Source of the DNA: Micropterix aruncella
Lineage: Eukaryota > Arthropoda > Insecta > Lepidoptera > Micropterigidae
Direction: 5' to 3'
Assembly (NCBI GenBank): GCA_944548615.1
Contig: OX155961.1
Coordinates: 23,154,620 to 23,218,619 of the forward strand
DNA length: 64,000 nt
This document shows, piece after piece, positions 1 to 10,861 of this stretch (its first letter is position 1; every line of letters begins with the position of its first letter). A program made the position numbers and the translations under genes. Under the pieces are notes generated by a model. The model saw only the letters and a list, made by a program, of their open reading frames with translations. It ran no database searches and was not told where the DNA came from.

Positions 1-190
1 AAATATTCAAAGCTACGAATATTAGGAAAATGTTCTTGTTTAACATATATTTTTTTCGAATCGTAAGGAGTACTCGTTTAGACGCAATTATCAGTTTAAA
101 ATCATTAATTTTCGTTAAGAAATTTCTTCATTCGGTCGCCGCGCTGGCCTAGGCCCGCGATAAAAGCTATGCAATAGCTTAAAAAAACCA
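1..190 (-). repeat. Inverted copy of the 39222-39410 repeat
   Basis: This stretch is the reverse complement, with few mismatches, of 39222-39410. It includes the hallmark GCTATGCAATAGCTT and the GC-rich CGCGGGCCTAGGCC core, whose palindromic word recurs near 39777. The copy runs off the window edge, so its true end is unknown. The element class is not recognised. Confidence 0.85.
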
Positions 191-764
191 AAAACGTACA
201 TAGATAAACCCTGAACACATTACATTCCTTTTTGGTTGGGCAGCCGTGTAAAAATACCATAACTATACTTTCTACATAACGCGAAACAATCGTGATGGTC
301 TTCCATTTATTTTAGAAACAGGTGTTTCACATGCATTTAACAAAATCCACAGCAATGCACGTCAACAAAGTATGCGCTGAAATATGCCAAACCTTTAACA
401 ACTGAGGCCCTTGAATCATTGACCTTGATAAATTGGAATTAAATAGTTAAGCCGTTTTCCCGACCTATTGCAATTGCGGAACATATCTACAGCAAATATT
501 ATACCATACAATACAAGTTTAGAAGTTATAGAGAAATAAATCCCGGCTCCATAATCAAATCAGTTCGATACCACCATGACATTACACTGTCACCGAACTT
601 ACATAAGTATGTTAAATTTCAGCACAGTCGGATATTAGCAAGTGGTTGAAAAATGGTTTGCACATTTTGAAACGGACAACCTACATACGAACATTGCAAA
701 TTAATATAAAGCTTGTAAATATACGAATCGAGCACAAAAATATTCAAAAGTATAAAAAACACGA
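191..764. other. AT-rich DNA, nothing recognised
   Basis: No ORF of note. A short motif at about 210-250 (ACATTACATTCC then GGGCAGCCGTGT) recurs in diverged form near 1113-1155 and 22300, which suggests decayed repeat sequence. Confidence 0.5.
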
Positions 765-1090
765 CTGCCGTTACAGAAAGTGAACCATTGTATATATCAT
801 TATTTTTTTACGGTTTTTTTATTGAAATATTTGCTATTTATGTATTTATCCACATAGATAAATAAGTAAATCCGGAATGTACTCAATCAGACCTTTCATT
901 TGACACTAAACACGATATATTTATGTTAATTTATTGACATTTGGACATTTAGGCAACTATTTACTTAATATTTAAACAGTTAAGATATCCTTCGATACTC
1001 GGGATGACATAACCATTCTAACAATAGCACATATTTCTAAATCGGTTCAAGCGTTTAGAGGTTATGGTAGAATAAAAAATCGGAAAACAT
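765..1090 (+). repeat. Dispersed repeat starting CACGACTGCCGTTACAG
   Basis: The same sequence occurs at 19753-20690, where it is split by two insertions, and inverted at about 50000-50190. The uninterrupted copy here shows the pre-insertion arrangement of the 19.7-kb copy. No coding potential was seen and the class is unknown. Confidence 0.8.
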
Positions 1091-1323
1091 AGATAGATTA
1101 AACATAGATAGATTGAATACATTACACTCCTTTTTTGTTGAGCAGTCGTGTAGTAAAGCGGTATAATGGAAGTCTAGGGGAAATGTTTCAAACTAATTTA
1201 CACTATTTTATATACGGCATGTAGTTTTTGTGCGGGAAAATATAAGATCGTTCATTTTACATTCTGCTCTAACGGACTACCTATATCATTCCCATGAACT
1301 ATCATTTTCATGAACTGCCCATT

Positions 1324-2018
1324 ATAGGTGTAAAACTAATAAAGTTGTCAACTACAACGGCAAACCCGTCATCTCAGGAAGTTTTAACTATTAGTCATTC
1401 TATCTCCCGTGAAGTGAACGCAGAAGACTTGGTCAAAACAGTCCACCTCAAGCTCCGCCACATGCCCGTAAGAGGCCAACACCTTAACCGCGAGATAACT
1501 AGGTGTGTTAACCAGCGGGCTTACACTCACGCCCTTACTTCCAATTGCGACCAGATTACTCTGGTCTCTCGATTGGTTACGAGTTCGAGGTCGCTTGCGC
1601 GGTCCTCTCCCTTACGAAGCGGTGAAACGGTGTATACCGAATCTATCGCGAACACGGCATCCTTTGCCCGGCTGTTCACCCAGGATCGGGTAGCCGATGG
1701 TCGTTTCAAGAGCACTCGCCGTAAGGTCCGCAACCATCCCCGCTCTATAGGAAAAACAGTACTGCTTCCAGACTTCCCCGACTGTTAGTAAGAGTGCATT
1801 AGCTTACGACAGCACGGTGCGCAGACCGTCCAGGAGCGCCAGAAGGTTGATTCCTAGGGGAAACTAGCCTTAAGGTCAGAGTCTTGCCCGAGCTCGCACT
1901 TCATGCGTGGAGGCCGCCGGATGGGTGTTGGCCCGTGAGTGTGACCAACCCTGAACAGAATGGGTCTTCGTGGCCAACTTAGCAAGGGCCTATTAGCTCC
2001 CTAAAATAGGTGTAAAAC
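1324..2018 (+). mobile_element. 650-bp retroposon family, copy A, with 13-bp TSD
   Basis: The body, about 1337-2005, runs from GTTGTCAACTACAACGG to CCTATTAGCTCCC and is a close relative of the copies at 21257, 28996 and 35448. It is flanked by the exact 13-bp direct repeat ATAGGTGTAAAAC at 1324-1336 and 2006-2018. The body is GC-richer than its flanks and carries a 164-codon open frame of doubtful meaning. It has no TIRs, no LTRs and no recognised domain. A TSD of this length points to LINE-type target-primed insertion. Confidence 0.85.
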
Positions 2019-2054
2019 AGACTAAACTTCTTGCCAGGTCTTATCTCATCTCAT

Positions 2055-2145
2055 AAAAATAAAATACAAACGGAGCTGCCATGAAATTCACCCACTGGAG
2101 TAGGGCCCATCATAATACTATTATTACACTTCTGGGGGGTTGTCT
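2055..2145 (+). repeat. 90-bp repeat shared with 30924-31010
   Basis: Both places read AAATACAAACGGAGCTGCC, then a GGGCCCATCATAATACT stretch and ACACTTCTGGGGGG. Similarity is lost on each side, so this is a short dispersed fragment of an unknown element. Confidence 0.75.
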
Positions 2146-2159
2146 ACTTGCCATGAAAA

Positions 2160-2376
2160 TCTTGGGGAATTTTGAGAAAAGTTAGTAATCATAATTACTA
2201 GTATATTAATAATCATAATAATCGTAAGTAATCATAATTATTTATAATTAAATTGTAATGGAGGCTGACATTTTATTTTATAATAGTTTGATATTGAATG
2301 TTCCTCATTTCCTGTTCTGATTAAACGATAGCATTGTATGTACCGGCTATTCAAAATATTCCATGCGTTACGAATT
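2160..2376 (+). repeat. AT-rich repeat shared with 6785-6968
   Basis: Both copies contain TAAGTAATCATAATTATT, a GAGGCTGA word, ATTGAATGTTCCT and ATTAAACGATAGCATTGTAT. They are diverged and carry no ORF. Confidence 0.75.
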
Positions 2377-2457
2377 TAACGTTAATGAGACAAATATAAA
2401 ATTTAGCCGACATGATGTATCATTCAGACAAATTGTGTAAAGGAGTAATGTAATAGA

Positions 2458-2673
2458 ATGTTTCTACTCACATTTCTGGTTGTTTGTACGGGCGTTTTTG
2501 GAGCACCAGAAGGAGAACTTGAGGGTTTCTTTAGAAGACTTGGAGAAATGGATCTTCCTCCACCTCCGGAGAGCGGTTTCGGCTTCCCCACCTCCGGAGA
2601 GCGGATTTTACTCCAAATATTCTGCATTGGGAGTATTGCAACGGACCAAAGACCAGAAACGGTAGTATTTTAA
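2458..2673 (+). CDS. Possible small secreted peptide, frame altered by a 28-bp duplication
   Basis: The 71-codon ORF starts with a convincing signal peptide: residues 1-15 are hydrophobic, followed by APEGE, with likely cleavage after residue 15 or 16. An acidic and proline-rich stretch follows. The 16-mer CACCTCCGGAGAGCGG occurs at 2561 and again 28 bp later at 2589. Because 28 is not a multiple of 3, this duplication changes the downstream reading frame. Without it, the frame would end at a stop near 2665 after a Lys/Arg-rich tail. No family was recognised. It may be a dead first exon, a chance ORF or a real small gene. Confidence 0.3.
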   Translation: MFLLTFLVVCTGVFGAPEGELEGFFRRLGEMDLPPPPESGFGFPTSGERILLQIFCIGSIATDQRPETVVF

Positions 2674-2770
2674 ATGTTGTGAATCCTGCAAAGGGCAACA
2701 TCATATACGGTAATGGTACTATTCTGGAAAATTCTGGTCCTCTGAAATTGCGCGCCAGTTCTACCGCTTC

Positions 2771-3052
2771 ATGAAAATAAACCAATTACCGGTGTTTAAT
2801 ATACGAATGGAAAATTTATGCAGGGACTTTTTCCTCAAAGGGCTCATAACGCGTATTATGCCCATAACAGAGAAAGGTTGTAAGGTGATAAAAGGCTTTT
2901 ACAATGTAGAACCCTTTCATGTAAAGGAGATCAGTCATGGAATGCATGGTAATCGTCACTTCTACGGAAGATATGTGGCTAGATGGGCATTTTATACTAA
3001 CAAATTAAACATAGCATGTGCTATTATAGCTGCAGATATGATTCCAGAATAA
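2771..3052 (+). CDS. Hypothetical 93-codon ORF downstream of the secreted-peptide candidate
   Basis: This open frame has no recognised domain. The stretch between it and the 2458 ORF is also open in a third frame (about 2589-2772), so three adjoining open segments lie in different frames, as in a frameshifted gene remnant. The last 23 codons lie in a local 80-bp-period duplication (2999-3066 and 3079-3145). Coding status is doubtful. Confidence 0.2.
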   Translation: MKINQLPVFNIRMENLCRDFFLKGLITRIMPITEKGCKVIKGFYNVEPFHVKEISHGMHGNRHFYGRYVARWAFYTNKLNIACAIIAADMIPE

Positions 3053-3145
3053 AATTACGTCTAAGATTAAAAAAAAACAAATTAAACAGAGCATGGGCTA
3101 TTATAGCTACAGATATAATTTAAGAATACAATTACGTTTAAGAAT
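2999..3145 (+). repeat. Two-unit tandem duplication, 80-bp period
   Basis: CAAATTAAACATAGCATG at 2999 recurs as CAAATTAAACAGAGCATG at 3079. The following 50 bases also match, with substitutions, so the duplication is old. Confidence 0.8.
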
Positions 3146-3789
3146 AAAATAAAAATCGAGTTGCAACTCCGCTCCCGACGGCGCACAGTGCTTCATTCCA
3201 CGGTCAAAAATCATAATATCACTTATTTTGATTTCTGTTAGACATCAGTAATTACTCATTAGCGTTAAACAGAACATCCGTAACAATCAACATCTCTATT
3301 TTAATACATTTCTATCGGGCTTTGCCGTCTCAGAAAGTTTACTACGTATTGTGTGTTATTAATATGTGACATTAATATAATGTTATAATAATAATAAATA
3401 TAATGTTTTTTTTACTTGATTTTATTATTATGGAAACTTACAGATATTACAGGAGAAATATCTGAATTTCATTTATAGACTACAATGCCAGTTAAAAGAG
3501 ATCGTAAAAATATACAGTCGCCTAGGAATGAGATAGGAGGAAGTGGAGGGGAATTAAAGTTATAAATTTTGTTTTAATAATATTTTATTTTATTATTTTA
3601 TTATTAGGGAAATTTTATGGTTTATTTTAATATTAAAGAAAGAAAAGAAAGAAGAAAAGAAAAAATATAATATAATTATTTCACTCGTCCTTGAATATTG
3701 CCTTTCAGAATATGTTATATTAATATGTAGTAATATAATGTTATTAGTATGAGACATTGATAATGACACGATTATTTGCGAATTTGAAA
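3146..3789. other. AT-rich DNA, nothing recognised
   Basis: Low-complexity A/T tracts and an A/G-rich patch near 3640. No supported gene or element. Confidence 0.5.
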
Positions 3790-4056
3790 TTGAAGACTAA
3801 GGCGTTTGATGTTATAAATAAGACAAACACGAATATACCGCGGCAAGTTTCTAGTACCCGACGTTTCGGCGATGTTGCAACCACCGTTGTCTAGGGTAGA
3901 CTCTAGTGCTGTCAATCGTCAATCGCTGTTCTGCCGGTAGATGGCAAACTGCTGCTGTTACTACGGAGATTAAAACAGTGGTATGGCAGCGGGTTCGACG
4001 AGCGTTGTTTCGAAAATTTGTCTCGCATATAACACTCACTGTATTTTGTGTGCATA
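3790..4056 (-). mobile_element. Penelope-like element, 5'-truncated 3' end
   Basis: On the minus strand this matches the C-terminal end and 3' tail of the Penelope element at 47765-48550. It has the same CCCTAGACAACGG word, the CCGAAACGTCGGG word, and a tail ending near ATAAATAAG. A 62-codon minus frame is a decayed piece of the Penelope ORF end. It carries no GIY-YIG core. Confidence 0.75.
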
Positions 4057-4269
4057 TAAGAAACTAATCCCTCATCTATTTTATTAGTGGTTAAAATAGC
4101 TCCATAAGTTTTTTAAACAAAATATTTCATTTATCCCATATAAATCCCCTCGGACACGAAAAGAAATGTCTATGTGCATGGTACGGACTTTATAAGAGAA
4201 GCGTCATCAGTTCCACATTTGAGATTTTCAAGAATATAATTTAGCAGAGTGTATGGAAGCGCTGTCGTA
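4057..4269. other. Unassigned
   Basis: No recognisable coding or repeat signal. Confidence 0.4.
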
Positions 4270-4694
4270 GTGAAGAGGGGAAGTAGGGCCGTCAGTGTAA
4301 GCCCGCTGGGTAACATTTATTTATTTATTTATTTATTTAAGTAATTCAAAAATAATTTAAGCAATTTTATCTTAGGAACTATGCACAGAAATATTTTAAA
4401 CATTGAATAAATAGCAGAAAATGAATACATTGCAAAGTCCAGTGACAACGCCACCTAACTAGGCCGGGACCTGTTCTAAGGGGAACGTTTAATTTTGTGC
4501 GTGCTTGTTCAATACTGTGATTATTACAAAAACAAAATATTTTTGTAACAAAAAAAAAAAAAAAAAATTTCGTAATAAAATAATTATTTGATCACAAAAG
4601 AAAAAACATGCAACAACTACCTTAAAAACTATTAAATACTTAAAATTAGGAGTAGAAAATAAACATGTAATACAGATAATAGAAAATAAACATG

Positions 4695-4918
<224 letters not shown>

Positions 4919-5025
4919 CATACACATATATAAATATTATAATAAAAATAATAATATTAAATACAATAATAAAAAGTAAATTTAATATGAAAAATTCTAA
5001 ATATTAATGTGTTCGAATTAGTATA

Positions 5026-5497
5026 TTAATGTATAATGTCCAATATTTTTGTAATTTTTTGTCGTCCCTCTTTTATAAGCCGATTTGTAAGCAGCCTTTT
5101 ATAGTGGGTATTATTTTGCGTCGATTTTATAGCATTGAAAAACCTTGGGGCTATGAATGTATAGGAGCGCTGACCAAAAGCAGTATTCCTTCTGGGTACT
5201 ATTATATTGCGGTCTTTGGAATACCTCGTTCTTATGGTACTTTGAGAAAAAATATTTATTTGGTCAAACTTAGTATAGGAGAGTGTGGCTTTTAAATATA
5301 GTTGCTTGGTATCCAACACATTATAGTCCTTGAGAAGATCTTCCGAAGGATATCGATACGGCTTTCGCATGAGAATCTTTAAAATCGACTTTTGTGCAAT
5401 ATCTAAGGGGTAAAGAATGGTCTTAGAACAACCGCCCCATCTTATCACCCCGTAGCTCAAGATACTTTCACACAATGCAGAATAAACGCTTTTTAGT
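5026..5497 (-). pseudogene. LINE reverse transcriptase C-terminal fragment
   Basis: The frame encodes the post-palm region of a Jockey-like LINE: ALCESILSYGVIRWGG, IAQKSILKILMRKPYR and IIVPRRNTAFGQRSYTFIAP all have close counterparts in the element at 42924-43721. It is open to the natural stop before 5026. There is no YADD motif because the copy is 5'-truncated. The frame runs on upstream into retroposon copy B only by chance. Confidence 0.88.
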
Positions 5498-5680
5498 GTA
5501 ACATACCTGGTTATCTCGCGGTTAAGGCGTTGGCCTCTTACGGGCATGTGGCGGAGCTTGACGGTGGACTGTTTTGTCCAAGTCTTCTGCGCTCACTTCA
5601 CGGGATATAAAACGACTAATCGTTAAAACTTCCTGAGGTGACGGGTTCGCCCGTTGTAGTTGTCAACTCTATTTGTCGTA

Positions 5681-6157
5681 GTGAAGAAATACTTTATTGC
5701 GTAGACACTTATCGTGAACTTTTTCCAAAAACATTGGCCAACCATCTGTGTCAACACTTTCTACATACATATATACGTGAGTACCAATCTGCAGTCACTG
5801 TCCGTTGGTTTTAATCGAAATCGTGATAAAATGTTCTGATTTGCCGAAAGACGAAGCCACCATCTTCTTACCAGTCCTTTGACGATTCTTTACTTTTAGG
5901 GAAAATCGCCTAAAGAAAAGGTCTATTCCGCCGGTTGCCTTCATTTCAGATTCAAAACAGTATATCTAACATTCGTCACGATATTATACACGGCTTTTGG
6001 TTGATCTCAAGTCATATTGTGTATCATTTTACTACACCATACTACATTTTAATTTATGAAACCTAAATTATCCTAATACATATAATATATCTTAATACAT
6101 TTTACGTCATGTAACATCGTGTCATTTATTTATTTTTATGTTTATATGATTAAGTTT
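5681..6157. other. Unassigned
   Basis: AT-rich sequence with no supported feature. Confidence 0.4.
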
Positions 6158-6490
6158 CCTGTTGATCGAGCTTATTTTACATCAACTACTATAATTATTG
6201 CAATTCCTACAGGAATTAAAATGTTTAGATGATTAGCTACTATTTATGGTAATTATATTAATTATTCCCCTTCCATAATTTGAAGATTAGGATTTATTTT
6301 TTTATTTACAATAGGAGGATTAACAGGACTTATTTTAGCAAATTCTTCTATTGATATTATTTTACATGATATGTACTTATTATGTAGTTGCTCATTTTCA
6401 TTACGTTTTATTTATAGGGGCTGTATCTGCTATTTTTGCAAGATTTATTTAATGATTCCCTTTATTTTTTGGATTAAGATTAAATAATGT
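6158..6490 (+). pseudogene. COX1: NUMT: nuclear fragment of mitochondrial COX1
   Basis: Read with the invertebrate mitochondrial code, the sequence gives the central-to-late part of cytochrome oxidase subunit [48 protein letters not shown] and WFPLFFGLSLN follow in order. TGA is used as Trp and AGA as Ser. Breaks include a missing Thr codon after VD, an insertion of a few bases after LHD that shifts frame near 6370, and an in-frame TAA before TGATTCCCT. It cannot be expressed from the nucleus. Confidence 0.93.
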
Positions 6491-6784
6491 AATGTTAAAA
6501 TTTTTTTTTTTTTTTAGGTTTTGTCTTATTTTTTTTTATTTTGTAGAGTGTAGGCAACTAATATGAGTTTAATGTTTAGATAATTATTTCACATTTAGTA
6601 TGTTTTCGTGGAATTATCGTAATTTAATCAAAATACCTATTGAATAATGAGTAATTCTCCTCATTGTACCTAATGCGTAAAACTAAGTTGACGTACCTAA
6701 TGCGATCTATTTCAGATAGGTACATGTTCAAGGTCCCAAAATGTCACCTCCCCTCCCCCCATACCTTTACTTGCCTTGGTTTTT
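6491..6784. other. T-rich DNA, nothing recognised
   Basis: Homopolymer T runs and no clear continuation of COX1. The exact end of the NUMT is uncertain within about 60 bp. Confidence 0.4.
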
Positions 6785-6968
6785 AAAAATTGAGGATAGT
6801 CAATTGTAAGTAATCATAATTATTTATAAATTAATTGTAATCGAGGCTGAGAGTTTATTTTAATAATAGTTTCATATTGAATGTTCCTTCTTTCCTGTCC
6901 GGATTAAACGATAGCATTGTATCGATTATTCAACTAATTATTCAAAATATTCAACGCGTTGCGATTTT
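6785..6968 (+). repeat. Second copy of the 2160-2376 repeat
   Basis: Shares TAAGTAATCATAATTATT and ATTAAACGATAGCATTGTAT with 2160-2376, with many substitutions. It ends just upstream of a TTAA-flanked element. Confidence 0.75.
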
Positions 6969-6987
6969 ATTGTTTATGGGTTCTTTC

Positions 6988-7318
6988 TTAACCCCTCCTA
7001 TCGCGGGGTAAAAATTTAGTCGTCACTTCTGCCCGGGACAGTTTTGCGCGTGAAGTCGATGGCCTTGAGAAAAACGACCATAACTTTAAAACTACTATAC
7101 GGATCGTAAAAACAATAACTGTAAAATGATCGCATTGAAATTTGAAATTTATAATATTATAACCTTATCTCGTCAAACAATTAAGATAATAATGAATAAA
7201 TATTTAAAAAGTTGGCATTTTACGCAGCGCGGAGCGCCCTAACCAATATTGGTTAGATACAATTTTAGCATTTGTAAGCGTCTAACCAAAAATGGTTAAC
7301 TCAAATAGGAAGGGTTAA
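6988..7318. mobile_element. Putative TTAA-flanked MITE, 323 bp
   Basis: TTAA occurs at 6988-6991 and 7315-7318. Directly inside are 10-bp inverted ends, CCCCTCCTAT and (reverse complement) CCCTTCCTAT. The TTAA duplication with CCC...GGG ends is the pattern of piggyBac-type elements. No ORF. The interior holds the palindrome CTAACCAATATTGGTTAG at 7239-7256 and a partner CTAACCAAAAATGGTTA at 7282. The TIRs are short, so chance remains possible. Confidence 0.4.
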
Positions 7319-7358
7319 ACTTGTGAAGTAAAAACTCGGTTGTACCTTTTGCATCCCG

Positions 7359-7408
7359 GAAGGGACGTTACACATTCTAGGGGCCCCTAGAATGTGTCAC
7401 GTCCCCTC
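7359..7408. repeat. 50-bp near-perfect palindrome
   Basis: The centre lies between 7383 and 7384 in GGGGCCCC. The inner 28 bp (7370-7397) are a perfect palindrome. Pairing extends to 7359 and 7408 with only two mismatched pairs. There is no spacer, so it could extrude as a cruciform. Function unknown. Confidence 0.95.
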
Positions 7409-7529
7409 AGGCGAGATATCATTCGGCCAAATTTTGCAACCCCCGGAACAGGTTTATTTTTAGCAGCCACTCATCAGTAGTTGACGCGAAAACATCTCCG
7501 CAAGCCAATCTCATTATTATCGTAAAAGT

Positions 7530-8457
7530 ATGGATACTACGCCAAAAAAGACCGCTTAGGTTATTGCTTTATTGCAGCAGGGCCTTAGTCAACGTGCAGT
7601 TGCTCGTCAAGTAGAATTTAGTGAGGCTGCCGTCGCAAGAGTAAAAAGGAGGTTTGAACAAACTGGTACCATCAATCGGAGACCAAATAGCAGCCGGCTC
7701 CGGTGCGCTTCTGAGAGAGACGACCGCTACATCGCTTCGACGTTACTGCAGAATCGCAACCTCGCTGGCGTTAATGTACAGTAGGAGCTGAGACAAGTTC
7801 AAGGGGTAGCTGTCAGACAGTGAACGATCAGAAGATGCTTGAAAAAATCAGATCTCGTCCCAAAAGATGTGTCATATTATGCCTTAAATTGACCACACGC
7901 CACCAGCAAGCGCGCCTTTAATTTGCTCGAGAGGACGTCAGTTGGAGCATAGAGCAATGGCGGTCAGTTTTATTTACTGACGAGAGCAGAATGTGTCTGT
8001 ATGGCAGCCACAGAATTTACTGGGTCCCCAGGCGTCTAGGTGAGTAATTTTCGCAGTGCTGCTTCGCTGAAACAATCTCCTACGGCGGCGTTTCCTGCAT
8101 GGTGTGGGCTGGCATTTCTTTAGAGGGAAGGACCAACCTCGTTTTCGTGCCAGGGGGAGGTCGGAGAGAAGGCCTGAATGCTGAACGCTATATCATATTA
8201 TTCTCCTGGATCATGTCATACCGTATGAAGGATTTATTGAAAAAAAACTCTGTGTTAATACAAGATAATGCACGGTGTCACACGCGCGTATCACTCGATT
8301 CTTAGATGAAGTTGGTTTGGACACGATGGACTGGCCAGCTCTCAATCCAGACATAAATCCCATAGAGAATTTGTGAGACGATCTGAAACGAAGAGTCCGA
8401 GCCAGAAATCCGGCAATTTCTAATATCTACGAGCTCAAAACAGCGTTGGTGCGATAA
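7530..8457 (+). pseudogene. Tc1-like transposase, decayed
   Basis: Starts MDTTPKKTA, then a helix-turn-helix DNA-binding region (GLSQRAVARQVEFSEAAVAR). Two catalytic blocks follow, FTDESRMCLYG (Asp) and IQDNARCHT (Asp), then WPALNPDINPIENLW (the third acidic residue, Glu), giving the Tc1 DD34E order. There is a stop after residue 9, further stops near 7783 and 7821, and frameshifts before and after the catalytic core. No clear TIRs were found, so the element ends are not defined. Confidence 0.85.
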
Positions 8458-8605
8458 AAGTACGCGCATACTTATGTGTTATTCTCTTGCAATTCAAATA
8501 ATATTTCTTCTATTAGTTCGAGTGTAATTTGGTAACTATATTGAGGTCTACATTTTAAAATACTGTGACTTTAAGTAAATTTGTTGATTGGAGCTTGTGA
8601 CATGG

Positions 8606-9146
8606 CAGTTCACCGTTAATTTCCGCCACATGCTCGTAAGAAGCCAACGTCTTACCGCTAGATAGCCAGGTAAGTCAACCAGCAGGCCGACACTCGCGCC
8701 CTTACTACTACTAGTTGCAATCAGATTACTACGGTCTCGAGACTGGTTACAGGTTCGAGAACGTTTGCGCGGTCCTCTCCCTTACGTAGCGGTGAAATGG
8801 TGTCTACCAAAACTATCGCGGACCCGGCTGTTAGCCGATTGGTCATTTCAAGAGCAGTCGCCGTAAGGTGAACAACTACCCCCGCTCTTTAGGAGACATT
8901 GCTATATCCAGACTCCCCCGACTGTCAGTCAGAATGTACAATCGATTGGCTGTCACTGCAGGGTGCGCAAACCGTCCAGGAGCGCCAGAAGATTGACTCC
9001 TGGGGAAATTGGGCCGCAGGCCAGAGTCCTACCCGAGCTCGCACTTCATACGTGGAGGCCGCCGGATGGGTGTTGACCCGTGCGTTTGACCGACTCTGAA
9101 CTTATGGGTCTTAGTGGCCAACTGCAACAGGACCCATTAGCTCCCA
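8606..9146 (+). mobile_element. 650-bp retroposon family, copy C, 5'-truncated
   Basis: Begins at the CAGTTCACCGT position, about 110 bp into the consensus, and runs to the family 3' end CCCATTAGCTCCC. It is more diverged than copies A, G and J. No TSD was identified. Confidence 0.85.
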
Positions 9147-9540
9147 CACATTCTACAAGTATTATATAGATTCAGACTTTTACCGATCCCCTCCTCCATC
9201 CCACGCCGAGAGTCAGAAGTGATTACCGCCAGACCATCGCGCGCGGCGGAGCAATCGAAGCAGAGAGATGGATTTATGGTGGTGATTATGAGCGATCGGG
9301 CAAATTGAGAGACAATTTATGTGGCTTGAAACTTAACGGCGGCCGCCTAGACACCGCAAATTCCAAGAGCGAGGAGCGACGGCCTGGAACTTTCTTGGAA
9401 GTAAATGTAAATTTCCAAATTTATCGACAACGTCGCGACTTCGGCGAAAACACTCAGTTAATGCGATAGATTCGTCATTATTTTTCTATTAAGTAGACTT
9501 ATTGAATTGATAACTTCTGTAGGTATTCCGCACAGTAGGG
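9147..9540. other. GC-richer unassigned sequence
   Basis: Contains CpG-rich stretches such as CGCGCGCGGCGGAGC. No ORF or known repeat. It could be old unique DNA. Confidence 0.4.
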
Positions 9541-10226
9541 CAGTATCGACTTCATCGGGCGAACCCGTCACCCCAGGCTGGTATAACGATACGTGATCGT
9601 TCTTTCAGCCGTGGGATGAGCGTAGAAGACTTAGAGACAAGACAATCTACTGTCTAGCTCGCCAAAAAGCCCATTAGAGGCCGACGCCTTACGGCGAGGC
9701 ACCGGGAACGGTACACAGCGGGCAGCCTCACCCTCTAACTACCAGTTTTGGTAGGATATCTCCGCCTGGAATTAACCTTCAGGATCCCTGCGACTGGTTA
9801 CGGGTCCGAAGTCGTTTACGCGACCTCTACCTGTTGTATTACAGCTATAATTCAATTAAGATGTATCGTGGACCTGGGCGTTCTTTGCCCGTAGTGCCAC
9901 ACGGGATCGAGTCACCCAAGGTTATTTCAAGAGTGGCATGACAACAGGTCAATATCCACTCCCGCTGCTTAGGAGACAGTATATTTCCATAGTTTCCAGA
10001 CTCCTTCAGCAATTAGTCAGAATGCACAACCGATTGGCGTCGCCGAACGGTACACAAACGGTGGAGAAACCGGTCCACCAGCTTTGAGGCCTGCGACGCG
10101 AGAGTCTTACCCGGAGTAGCCTTCCACACGAGGAAGCTTCTAAATAGGAGCTGAATCGTGAGTTGAGCCGATCCGAGAACAAAGTGGATCTTGTGGCCCA
10201 AGCTGCACTAAACCGTTTACTACCAG
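9541..10226 (+). mobile_element. 650-bp retroposon family, copy D (diverged subfamily)
   Basis: Begins TATCGACTTCATCGGGCG and ends in CCCAAGCTGCACTAAACC...CTACCAG, the 3' end shared with copies F and I'. Similarity to copy A is clear in blocks (CATCGGGCGAACCCGTCACC, GTAGAAGACTT), but indels are many. An older second subfamily. Confidence 0.8.
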
Positions 10227-10861
10227 ACAATTACAACAATCTATTTGAGGAACTTGGACTTTGCGAACCAAAGTTGCGCACTCAGTTGTGAGTGGCGGTT
10301 GAGTTGAATCGCGCGGAAGTGCAGCCCAGTGGAGATAAAACGGTCCTTCATGAGATGGGCGATAAAAAGTCGGGTGGGTAATGCAGCCGCCGACGCGCGT
10401 TCGAGTTGGCCGACTACTCGTATTTACATCGACCTGAGAGACTTGAGATGGAGAGGGGTCGGAGTGACTACTTTTCGCCGGTTCGTTGAAAGGTCGTAAA
10501 ACGTTACGTCAGATAGCCGGTAGGGGTTATTCGGTAACGATGACGTGTCATTACGTGACCTGCATTATGTCGCGCGCCAATTCATAGTATATTTATAGTA
10601 TTATCCGTGCTATTTACCTAAATGCTGTTTTTTCCAGAAATGATGTAGTATTTCCTTAAATATGGAGGACTTTAAATATTATTTGTGTCGCTTATATATT
10701 TTATATCGAATATACAATTAATCATACGGATAAAACTTTTCCTATAAAAGCAGTTTTCTAAACATAAATTAACCTAAACAACATGTAAATATGTACTTTA
10801 GTAATTTCAGTCGTGGAAATAAAATTATTTTACAAAGAAATTAATTAAGTTTTTATTACTA
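10227..10861. other. Mostly unassigned; short repeat near 10700-10790
   Basis: 10240-10560 is GC-richer unique-looking sequence. TATCGAATATACAATTAATC to CAGTTTTCTAAACATAAATT (about 10703-10770) recurs at 32265-32335. Confidence 0.5.

Noticed and set aside
5026..5547. A 173-codon protein joining retroposon sequence (MPVRGQRLNREIT) to a LINE RT
   Set aside because: The 7-bp duplication GTAACAT at 4310 and 5498 shows a plain LINE insertion; the joined frame is accidental.
6158..6490. Mitochondrial contig or active cox1
   Set aside because: Flanks are nuclear repeats and the frame is broken; it is a NUMT.
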